Source of the DNA: Ganoderma boninense
Taxonomy: Eukaryota > Basidiomycota > Agaricomycetes > Polyporales > Polyporaceae
Direction of reading: 5' to 3'
Assembly (NCBI GenBank): GCA_002900995.3
Contig: CM035309.1
Coordinates: 1,804,389 to 1,868,388 of the forward strand
Length of the DNA: 64,000 bases
Of the stretch, positions 10,686 to 19,618 are shown piece by piece. Under the pieces are notes generated by a model. The model worked only from the letters and a program-made list of their open reading frames with translations. It was not told the DNA's origin and did not search any database. How positions within the stretch are numbered: position 1 is the first letter of the stretch; each line of letters opens with the position of its first letter. A program made the position numbers and the translations under genes.

Positions 10686-13185
10686 ATGAAACACCTAGCG
10701 ATTGTGAAGCTGTTGGCTTTTCTGTCCAGCGGCGCACTTGCAATCACAATATCCGACATTCAAGGAATTGCCTTTCAGTCCCCATTAGCTGGCCAGTTCG
10801 TGCATGGCTTGACTGGGGTAGTGACAGCCAAGGTATCCGTCTCATGGAAGTCTCTCAAAAACATCCTGACGCGAATGGTCCCCTGCAGGACAAATACGGC
10901 ATATGGATCCAGGATGAGCGCACTGACGATCCCAGAGCCTCCAATGGCATCCGGGTCTACGGCGCGAACGTTAAGTCGGCGAACATCGGCGACCTCATCT
11001 CTCTATCCGGACGAGTCGCAGAGTATCGCAGGAGTGTTGCAGATCTCTTTCTCACCGAGATCGACTACGTCACCGAGCTCACTACTATCTCCAATGGCCA
11101 TACCGTCACGCCTCTGGTCCTTGGCGAAGACCGCACACCACCCAGCAAGCAGCTCTCGGCCCTCGACGTCGGTCGGGACGGCTGGTTGTCTGTGCCGAGC
11201 AACCTCACCCTGCTCGAGGTCGTGAACGCGACTCTACGCCCTGAAGAGTTCGGGCTAGACTTCTGGGAAAGCTTGGAGGGCCAGCTCGTGACTGTCAAGT
11301 CTCCCACCGCTGCACAGTTCCCGGACAGGTTCGGGTCCGTGTGGGTGTATGGCAACTGGCCCACGACTGGGAAGAACGAGCGCGGTGGCCGGACGATTCA
11401 TTTCAATGGTAGGCGCTGCCGTTTCCTTCCAGTCAGAATGATGCTTTGGTGTTGACATATGCCACGCAGGGCCAAACGAAGCGCCTCCAGCTCACCCAGA
11501 GGCTGTCTTTATTGGACGTCCTTTGGATGGCACTCGTAACCCCAAAGCTGTTATGGGTGCTGTTCTGAGCGACATCACTGGAGTCGTCACTTATCAGGTA
11601 TGCTTGGTTGCGTCCCGCATGTCAGAACCGCTCACGCTGAACGGCGTGCAGTTCGGCGCATACTACGTTCTGCCCCTCACCGCCCCCGAGGTAGTGCAAT
11701 TCCCAGACTTCAACGTCCCACCCTCAGCCCTGAATAGCACCAGCCATCCATGCCAAATCCGTATCGGAGACTACAACGTATGTCGACCAAGGAACGCTCC
11801 GTGTCGGTCCCTAAAGTATCCCCAAACTAACGCATACGTGCACCCACCACTTCATTTTCCAGGTCGAGAACATGAACCCACGCTCGTACCACATCCCCAA
11901 GATCGCAGCGCACATCGCGCACCACCTGCACACGCCCGACCTCGTCTTTGTGCAGGAGATCCAAGACGACTCGGGCCCGCGCAACGACGGCACCGTGTCT
12001 GCTGACCGCACCCTCCGTGCGCTCACGAATGCCATCAAGAGGGCGAGCGGCGGCGTGGAGTATGCGTTCGTGAACGTCGAGCCCGAGGACAACAAGGACG
12101 GCGGCCAGCCGGGCGGAAACATCCGCGTTGCGTATCTGTAGGTCTTTCGCTGCTTGGAGCCTGGGCGAGGTCGGAACCATATGGAAAGCTGACAGATTTT
12201 CCCGTGCTATGTAGGTACCGACCAGACAAGGTCTCCCTGCTGCCAGGGACAATCGGCGACGCCACGGCCTCAGCCGTCCCCGTAATCGACTCCGAGGGCA
12301 ACCTTGAACTCAGGTGCGCCTGAATGCCTCGTCGCCTCCCTCTCGTCAATGTGCTGACCCCCAGGACAACGATCGATGTGCTGTAGCTTCAACCCCGGCC
12401 GCATCGACCCCGAGCACGCCGCCTGGGAAGAGGCGCGCAAGCCCCTCGCGGCAGCCTGGCAGACCGCTTCGGGCGCGCGGTTCTACACCGTGAACGTCCA
12501 CTTCAGCTCGAAGCGGTTCAGCTCGCCCCCGCAGGGCAACGCGCGCCCGCCCGTCAACGGCGGCTGGGAGAAGCGCACGAGCCAGGCGAACGTCACTGCG
12601 GTAAGGACTTGCACTTGCCCTCCGAGTTGTTGTTCGGGAGCCGTCTTCACTGTTCAGCTGACACGGACGATTCTCCCCCCTGCCCTACCCCTTCCCCCAA
12701 TGCGTACGTAAACAGCGCTTCGTGTCCTCTCTCCTCGACCTCTCCGCGGACGCGTCTGTGATTGTTGCGGGGGACATGAATGAGTTCACTGCGGCGCGCT
12801 CGGTGCTGCGTCCGCTCGCCACGCTCCTGCACGACGCGAACGACGTCGCGGGCGTCCCTGCTGCTGAGCGGTACACGTACGCGTACGACCAGCACGCGCA
12901 GGAGATCGATCAGGTGTTCGTGTCGGACGCGGTCGCGCAGCGCGGTGGGGACGTCGAACATGTGCATGTCAACACATGGGCGAAGACTGTCGGGGAACGA
13001 GCGAGCGACCATGACCCGACGGTTGTGCGGCTCTGGGTGTGTGACGCGGAGACAGGTATGCATTGGACTAGTACTTGCGGCTTGGACGCTGAGGGGGCGT
13101 TAATGGGTCGTGTGTATTTGCAGATACGGTTACACCTGGAGACGAGTATGGGAACGACCACGGCCAGACGGTCTTCAACCTATAA
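10686..13185 (+). CDS. Secreted ExeM-like endonuclease/exonuclease/phosphatase
   Basis: The gene has at least nine coding exons: 10686-10832, 10889-11408, 11470-11597, 11652-11777, 11873-12137, 12215-12313, then three more to the TAA at 13183-13185. An N-terminal signal peptide is visible (MKHLAIVKLLAFLSSGALA). It is followed by an OB/LTD-like lead (ITISDIQGIAFQSPLAGQ..., GIWIQDERTDD) of the kind found in bacterial extracellular nucleases ExeM and NucH. The C-terminal EEP catalytic domain shows GDYNVENMNP, DLVFVQEIQDD (metal-binding Glu), LSFNPGRIDP, NVHFSSKRF, VAGDMNEF and SDHDP. The product of about 650 residues should cleave DNA or phosphodiesters outside the cell, perhaps for phosphate scavenging or degrading extracellular DNA. 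It ends 38 bp from the convergent gene. A fossil copy of one exon lies at 15.9-16.05 kb. Confidence 0.88.
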
Positions 13186-13223
13186 ATCGGGGGGTGGTGG
13201 CATTCGCGGGTTGCTCTTCTTGA

Positions 13224-15086
13224 TTACATGTATACTACGCTGAACAAGACCATTTTGGAGTTTGGGGTCAGGAAAAGCCTGCCAGTGTTCACGTACCAGC
13301 CCACCTCACCACCAACATTCAAATAATCGCTGTCATCCTCAACAACCTCCTCCTTAGCCAGCTTGTCTCCTTTCAACGGCGCGCCACACACGGACCTCAA
13401 GTTCCCGCCGATCCACTCCAGCTTGCCCAGCTTCCAGTTTGGCCCCTCCCAGTACGCAAACCGGTCCTCGTCCCAGACCCTTGCTCCTTCATCCGCACCA
13501 GCCTTCCTCAGCTCCATGTGGAACCCCACGGCGGCGAGGACGAGTAGCATCGCGTCCAGAACAGACACCTTCGCGCCCACCGAATCGGCCGCCTCAGCAG
13601 TGCCGAAGAGCGCGTCGTGTACCCCGAGCGCGTCCGCACTGGTAAGCCCCCACGTGTGCCGCTCGACGTCCTTCGCACCGCGCCTCGTGCGCTTGGGGAC
13701 CTGCGAGATGTCCATCTCGAAGAGGAGGCGCCAGCCGTCGACCCCGTGCTGCGGGTGGGTGTCTCGGCTGCGGATGCGGAAAGTCTGACTCTCAGGTGAC
13801 GGGGTGGGAGCGGGGTCATGGAGGCGGTAGAGGATCCGGATGTTGCAAGGGCTGGGGTAGTGCACAAACACCTCCAACGTAGAGGGGCGGACAGGGGAGG
13901 AGATGTGCGTGAGGGCCGTTACGTCTTCGAGCTGGAGTGAGATGCCAGACCCGTGAGGCACCACGGTGCATGTGTGAGGTTTGGAGGAAGATGAGAACGC
14001 ATATAGTCACTGGAAAGGTAAAAGAAAGCCATACGTAGACACCATCGGACCCGTCATCCCATACTTCCAAGGCTTGGGGCAATATGCCGTCTGCGACGAC
14101 GGCCTGCTCGTCCGCGCTCAAGCCCGTGCGCTTTAAAACGGTTTCGACGCCGTCTTTTATCTTGTCAAGGAACGGTGGTACTGTGAGGCTGAGACTTTCA
14201 CGCTGGCACATCAGCGCCAGGTCCCACTCTGCGTTGCGCCGGTGGGCGGAATAACGTGGCCAGTGCTCGTCCTGCACAGGTGACAGGAGGTGCCAGGTCG
14301 CCTGAGCTTGAGCGAGGGGGTCGAGGGAATTGCCGGGTGGGGGTGGGGCAGGCTCGAGCCGCTTCCAGTCTCTCATATACTCATGTTGAGCAAGGTAACG
14401 TGGAAGTGCAGCTTGCGAGATGAGGAGGAGTTCTGGAAAGCCCAGTTAGCGTCTGGATGGTATCACCTGAGTACAGCAGCTACCTACCGACAGGTTTAGC
14501 TTGTACTTTGACTTCGTACAGAGTGCCGGTGAGCGAATCGTAGACTCCACATAGACGTGTCTTGGGCGTAAGACGCTGATGGGAAGGTGAGCGCAAACGA
14601 CAAGGAAGGCATATAACAAGCCAGGATACCCAATGTTCGGAAGGGACATGCAAGATGTCTTCTACTTGCCAGATGACAGTGAGCTGGCGAGATAATGAGC
14701 ACCAGCGCTATCATATTCATGTCAAGCGTAAGAAAACATACCATCTCCTTTCCTAGATGATATGTTGCTTGGAGGACAGTCCCCAGACCGTCGTTAGCGG
14801 CTTTGATGGCGGCGACAGTGTGCGGGTCGAAGCCACGAACGATGACAGACTGTGATTTGGCTGAATCTATGTTAGCATCAGACTGCACACGATAGCCCAA
14901 GGGGCATTTTCCGGATTGAGCAATGTATGCCTTGAAATTGTCTGGGGAGAGACGAAATGCGAGGAGACCGGCAGCACTGGCTGAGTGGGAAGCATGACGA
15001 CGGTGGAGAAGGAAAGGGTGGTGAGCGGCACATGGCGGAAGGGCCTTCAGGTCAGAGGACAGGCAGCCAGTCATGTTGAGGCACAT
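13224..15086 (-). CDS. Unrecognised multi-exon protein
   Basis: I do not recognise this family. Readable exons on the minus strand include one from the ATG at 15086, about 14630-14672, 14488-14575, 14035-14432 and 13224-13931. Well-behaved segments are GFDPHTVAAIKAANDGLG, LCGVYDSLTGTLYEVKVQ, ISQAALPRYLAQHEYMRDW and VLKRTGLSADEQAVVADG. Beta-rich text follows (LEVFVHYPSPCNIRILYRL, WRLLFEMDISQVPKRTRRG). The donor at 14487 (gtaggtag) and the splice 13932-14034 hold frame. The join between the first and second exons near 14,670-14,740 does not fit in phase, so either a different site is used or one base is wrong. No signal peptide or membrane segment is clear. It is convergent with the nuclease gene. 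Confidence 0.6.
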
Positions 15087-15432
15087 CCTGTAGGATAATA
15101 GAGAATTGTGCGGGATTGTGGCAGAGATCCTCTGCGTGCACGTCCGAGTCGGAGCGGCCGCCTACACTCTCGGTATTTAAGCGCTTATGTGACGTGACTT
15201 TGAGTCACGAGACCGTGCCTCTGTGTGACCTGACCAGTCGCCCAATGATCGCGACGCCAACTTATAAGTAGTCCTATGATGGATTGGACGGGCCACAACC
15301 TCGAACGTGACAACCCGTGGGCTGCTGGTTGCCTGCCCTCGGTCCCTGTAAGTACTCCGTTCCTCGTTTGACGCACCTGGCCTCCATTCAGATCCCGCTC
15401 CTGGGTCATCCTCCGAGTCCACTGCACGCCCT

Positions 15433-15616
15433 GTGAGGATCAGCGTTGCAGCTTCCTTTCGGATGGGTCGAGCATCGTCCTTCGTAAAGAGCTGCTGGCA
15501 AGAAAGTTGTAAGTCACTTCACGAGACCCGATTGGGAACGGTGACGCAGCACCTCGAGCGCGCTCGCACCGCTGACGGTATGTCCTCTCCACTTGTACTT
15601 GCGCCCACACTCATCC
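15433..15616 (-). pseudogene. Truncated DUF6593 gene copy
   Basis: The segment 15553-15616 is the same length (64 nt) as exon 2 of the intact DUF6593 gene at 16437-16500 and reads DECGRKYKWRGHTVSGAS. It is followed by a matching intron and LFTKDDARPI, the start of exon 3. After that about a dozen codons present in the intact gene are missing, the frame runs into unrelated sequence (TGRAVDSEDDPGAG), and no first exon with the usual N-terminal half is found upstream. The acceptor region before it still resembles the intact gene's intron (gagacctcgtttag). It is a broken tandem paralogue. Confidence 0.75.
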
Positions 15617-15689
15617 CTAAACGAGGTCTCCCTCCGTTGCGTCGGTCAACAAACACCGCCCGATTTTTTTTCGCTGGGAGTCAGCTTAT

Positions 15690-15897
15690 TCGGACAATGA
15701 ACTCCGTAGTCAAATTACCTTTCGCGTCAAGTGCTCCGGCACAATAAATGCCGAACGCCGTCGCGGACATCTGTCGATATACACGAGGCGAAACATGGGA
15801 ACAAATCGGAGCAGTTTGAACCCTCAGTCGACCGACATGCCTGTCAAGAGGGCGTCGGCGTTTCAAACAAAACTGAGTCCCTCGAAGCAACACCCAC
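15690..15897 (+). repeat. Degenerate duplicate of the 17.1-17.4 kb block
   Basis: Scattered matches line up in the same order with 17117-17370. These are an ATG followed by a tccgtagtcaa / tctgtagtcaa element, then GGGAACAAATCGGAGCAG against GGAAACAAATCAGAAGCG, and then a protein-like stretch GNKSEQFEPSVD against GNKSEAFKPSID. The intron that can be read in the 17-kb copy has no clear equivalent here. The copy is shorter and its frame does not stay open. It sits between the truncated DUF6593 copy and the nuclease exon fossil. Confidence 0.5.
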
Positions 15898-16048
15898 TAG
15901 GTCAAGAAGACGAACGTGCTCTTATCACATCCTCAAGCCCGCGGCGAACATTACGCACCGCTCGCAAGCAACGCCCAGCTCGTCTTCCTGCAGGTTCAGA
16001 ACGACTCGGGCCAGTTCAACACAGTAGTGGCTCCGCACCATCGTAAGT
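15898..16048 (+). pseudogene. Fossil of one exon of the ExeM-like nuclease
   Basis: On the plus strand this stretch aligns by eye over its whole length with 11873-12020 of the nuclease gene. Examples are TATCACATCCTCAAG against TACCACATCCCCAAG, CTCGTCTTCCTGCAGG against CTCGTCTTTGTGCAGG, and ACGACTCGGGCCAGTTCAAC against ACGACTCGGGCCCGCGCAAC. In protein terms QLVFLQVQNDSGQFN matches DLVFVQEIQDDSGPRN, and the catalytic Glu of the intact gene has become Val. It ends in a stop near 16,048 and has no flanking nuclease exons. It therefore cannot make an active enzyme. It lies about 4 kb from its parent in the same orientation. Confidence 0.75.
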
Positions 16049-16110
16049 AGTACGATACAGACTGGACGGTCACAACAGACTACCGTCCCCATTTATTCAC
16101 TGAGGTTCGC

Positions 16111-16892
16111 CTACCACCCAGATCCTACCGTCGCGCGACCATATGAAGCCATCGCAAGCGCGCTTATGTCGCCTCGAGGGCTGCGCCGGACCCCGGCCTC
16201 CTCCTTGCGGCGCTCATGCTCTACAAAGACAAACGAGATTACAACGAGGTCGCGGATCTCCAACGCCCGTCTTGTGAGGGTCAGCGTGGCGGGTTCCTCG
16301 CTGCGGTCCGCCGTCTCGCGCGACCTGTCGAAGCTCGCGATGGGCTGGGCGTACTCGTCGTCTTTCGTGAAGAGCTATTGACGGAAAGCGTACAAGTCAG
16401 CTTGCGAAAATGTGAGTGATATGACGAGTGACGCACGTCGAGTGCACCCGCGCCGCTAACGAGATGTCCTCTCCACTTATACTTGCGTCCAGACTCGTCC
16501 CTAAACGAGGTCTCCCTTCGTCGCATGACATCAGTCAACATGGAATAGCCCCCGCATCGAGCTCATGGCCACGAATGGGAATCATGGACGTCTGGAACTC
16601 ACATGATAGAATTCTTGTTCGGGAGGCCCATACGGATCCAGTCTCGCAAGGATATGGGCTGGTTTCTCCCGAGGATGATCCTGTCGTCGAGGATAAAGCG
16701 CCACTCGAGCGATGCGAGGACCTCCCCGTGGACGTTCGCGACGTACGTGGTCGTCCCGTTCCATCGGCGTCGCGTCGAGACGGTGTAGAGCGCCGTCCCG
16801 TCTGGCCCTGTGTCGGATATGGTCGTGTTGGCGGGGTCGTCGGGGAACAGTGTGAAGGTCGCCTTGGGGCCGTGGCCAAGGTCAACGTTCAT
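16111..16892 (-). CDS. DUF6593 family protein, copy 1
   Basis: Three exons (16603-16892, 16437-16500, 16111-16374) sum to 618 nt and give about 205 residues without frame problems. The text shows the family pattern: an N-terminal beta half (DGTALYTVSTRRRWNGTTTY, ASLEWRFILDDRI), the central GRKYKWRG element, LFTKDDEYAQPIASFD, then DLVVISFVFVEHERRKEE. DUF6593 proteins are common, often in tandem copies, in mushroom-forming fungi. Their fold resembles the LURP-one/Tubby-like barrel and their function is unknown. There is no signal peptide. A second intact copy (17748-18477) and a truncated copy lie beside it on the same strand, so the group arose by local duplication. Confidence 0.85.
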
Positions 16893-17065
16893 GGCGAGTG
16901 TGGGTACGGTTGAGTGAGGTGCGCTCCTTCGAACTTTGCTCTAAAATGCTTATGTAGTTCTGAACTTTCGGCTCCCTAGGCTTGAGCCCGAACACGCAGT
17001 ATAGAACGCTGGAGTAACCATGTACTCTGACTGCTGACGTTTACTGCGTCTTCGCAGAGCTTAGG

Positions 17066-17429
17066 ATGTCCGAATCGGAGCGTTCTTGCGCTGCCGCTGA
17101 CGCGCAGAACGAAGACAATGGACTCTGTAGTCAAGCTGCCTGGGGCTGGGGAAACCCTTCAGCTCGGTGGATGCTGAGCGCTGTCCGAGCAGACGCGAAC
17201 ATGTTTCAACCGGTATGCGTGTGGCCTTTCTCTGCGGCAGCACAGCACCCCGCTGACATGCACACGATGAAAGCAGGGAAACAAATCAGAAGCGTTCAAA
17301 CCTTCAATCGACATACCCGCCACGTCGACTCCTTCAACAAAAAGCGTTTCCTTCGACGCGGTGCCGTACTATTTTGTGGCCATCGCAACTGTGGTCAGGC
17401 TCCGGATCTTATTGTTTGCAGGGCATTGA
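17066..17429 (+). CDS. Possible small two-exon gene, unrecognised
   Basis: Candidate exons 17066-17212 and 17277-17429 join in phase over a 64-nt intron. The intron has a gtatgc donor, a ctgac branch-like motif near 17,252 and an AG acceptor. The predicted protein is 99 residues. The second half reads smoothly (GNKSEAFKPSIDIPATST, then SVSFDAVPYYFVAIATVV) and ends in a hydrophobic stretch. I know no family for it. Part of it is duplicated and decayed at 15.7-15.9 kb, which could mean that both are remnants of an older gene. It lies between two DUF6593 genes on the opposite strand. Confidence 0.33.
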
Positions 17430-17747
17430 TAGGACCTGTAACCACAGGCAGCATAGCGATTGGCGTCAGTATGTGAAGCGTCCCAAGTTGCTTATGGTAT
17501 CGTCTCACAAGGTCTCTCTGGGCCCGAAAACTCAATCCCTCGTAGTTTCGACTCCGTCTTTGAAGCATATAGCAATCTGATGTGAAGCGCGATTATACGC
17601 GTCAGCGTTTCCGTAAAACCCCGTGCTTAATCGTGACCTTCCCTTGCTGACGCCATCTGGTCACCTAGGCGTCGAAAACATATATCTATAGCATGTAGAA
17701 AACGGAGCGAAGATTCGTGCTACAATATATTATCACCGGTGTGCACA

Positions 17748-18477
17748 TCAAGCACCGCTCAACCCCAACACAGACCGAGTACCAATCGGCGGAGCATTAG
17801 ACAATTGCTCCCTCGCGAGCACCTTTCCCCGACGTAACTTCTCCAAGAAGAGGAACGAGATGACGACGTCGTCTTGTATCTCAGCTGCTCGCTCAGTCAA
17901 AATCAGGCTCGCAGGCTCAGCGGGCAGGTCTTCTCCAAGGCTCAACTGCGATTTCTTGAAAGCCGCAATCGGCACCTTATAGTCATCGTCTTCTGCGAAG
18001 AGCTGTGGGTCGCAGAAGGGCGGTGAGTTGTGGCACTTTTTCATGGGAGATTATGGCCACGTCCTCCGCACCTCAAGTGTTTTGCTGTATGCCGTCCCTT
18101 TCCATCGGTACCTTCGTCCGGAATCATCCCTGAACGACGCGTTCCTATAGGCTCCCATTTAGCTAACATGAACGATTCGGAAAGTGGAAGTGGGAGGGTA
18201 CGAACCCCCTAGACGAGTATGGCACGCGGCTCGTCTGCAGCCAGTCGTGGAGGGAAATCGAGGGTTTCTTTCCAAGAGTCAGCCTGTTGGGAAGGATATC
18301 TCGCCATTCCAATTTCGCTATGGCTTTTCCGTCGATATTCTTCACTTCGGTCGTGCTCGTCAACCAGCCAAGCTGTGTGGAGATGGTGTAGAGCGCTTCC
18401 CCAGAAACATCATAGATGGCTGCGTTGGACACGTTGTCCGGAGTCAAAGTCAAGGTCGCCGTCGCAGGGGAGGACAT
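17748..18477 (-). CDS. DUF6593 family protein, copy 2
   Basis: Exons 18206-18477, 18072-18129 and 17748-18002 sum to 585 nt and give about 194 residues. The protein follows copy 1 element by element: EALYTISTQLGWLTST, AKLEWRDILPNRLTLG, SISLHDWL, then GRRYRWKGTAYSKTLE, LFAEDDDYKVPIAAF and DDVVISFLFLEKLRRGK. Both introns sit at the same places as in copy 1, in the same phases, so the two are paralogues. The first intron uses an unusual gttcgt donor. Function is unknown. It is probably intracellular, as no signal peptide is present. Confidence 0.85.
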
Positions 18478-19079
18478 GATGTCGCGAAGTGGCTATGGAA
18501 GAGATGCCAGTCCTTTAAGCAGGTCAAGCGCCTGGAATCTTCTACCGCAGAACATCAGTTTTATGCTGAACGGTAACGAGAGGGGCTGATTAGAACATAT
18601 ATGTTCCGGAAGTGAGGCAGTGGGTTAACGTTGTTCCACCTGTCGCGGGGTGGCCTGCGGGTCTAAACGACGTCGGCACTCCTCTCCGAGCGACTGAATA
18701 CGAGGCTGTGACGACTTTCGCGCCCACCGCACCCACATGAGCAGAATTAGAGCTCATCTTCCGTGAAAGAATGGTCATAAAGGTGCGGAGTCGCTCCAGC
18801 AGTGGGAGTCTGGCCTATGATTGAATTGCGGCGGCCATGAAGCGTGAACGACAACAAGTCATCGCCTAATCGCCTAATCGGGTGGGTGTTTTTTGAGACG
18901 TATCCCTGACCGTGACAAGAATTTGTAGGTGCTAACGAGAAGAAGATGACAGACGAAGGATCGTTGGGCCTGCACGAAAGTACGGTGACATACTACTGTA
19001 GTAGTCAAAAAGTGAAACGTCAGATATTATGTACAATGTCATGTTCTCAATATATACATTTATTTCGTTCTGCTGTTAA
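18478..19079. other. Intergenic region between DUF6593 copy 2 and tRNA-Tyr
   Basis: No gene is supported. A minus-strand open stretch at 18590-18778 lacks family resemblance. There is a small direct repeat (two copies of atcgccta near 18,862). The first bases are the likely promoter of the DUF6593 gene. The end is AT-rich, as often seen upstream of tRNA genes. Confidence 0.45.
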
Positions 19080-19169
19080 CCTTCGATAGCTCAGTTGGAA
19101 GAGCGTGAGACTGTAATTGGATACCTCTAGTGCATCTCAAGGTCACTGGTTCGATCCCGGTTCGAAGGA
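19080..19169 (+). tRNA. tRNA-Tyr (GTA) with 17-nt intron
   Basis: The acceptor stem CCTTCGA (19080-19086) pairs with TCGAAGG (19162-19168), with discriminator A at 19169. The D arm TAGCTCAGTTGGAAGAGC and the T arm with GGTTCGATCCC (B box) are intact. The anticodon stem TGAGA pairs with TCTCA. The anticodon GTA is at 19113-19115. The 17 extra bases at 19117-19133 begin after position 37, where eukaryotic tRNA introns sit. A pol III terminator (TTTT) follows at about 19173. The two halves would need the tRNA splicing endonuclease and ligase. Confidence 0.93.
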
Positions 19170-19618
19170 TTCTTTTGTTCGTTTGAATTTTTATCCTTAC
19201 CATTCTAAATGCCTGGCTCCGCTACTAAACAGACCTGATTTTGTCGGTCAAATTCAAGGCTGAATGTGCGTTCGATTCTTAGTTTAGACGTGCAAGCAGT
19301 TCGCCCAGCATCCCAGGCATTCGCATAGCTGGTTGCCGCAATACAGTTTGATGGACTTTTTGCGTGTTGTCCTTCAGGCGTGGGGCACAGTACCACGAGC
19401 GAAAGGAACGAAACTATGCATTGGGGGTTATGATAACAACTTCGAAGGATGTGGCCACAGAAAAAACTAGTCAAGATGATTGTGAGTGGTGATTATACCG
19501 GAGCAATGTATGAGTGCGAGTGTGTGGATGCATAAGTATCAACGATGAAGATAATGTGGTCATAAATTCGTAACAGTCATAAAGCGAATGGACGAATGTC
19601 TGCCAGCGTCGAACCCAT
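19170..19618. other. Short intergenic region after tRNA-Tyr
   Basis: The first few bases hold the T-run that ends tRNA transcription. The rest lies downstream of the stop codon of the minus-strand CaaX-box gene at 19619 and is probably its 3' untranslated region. No coding frame is convincing. Confidence 0.45.
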
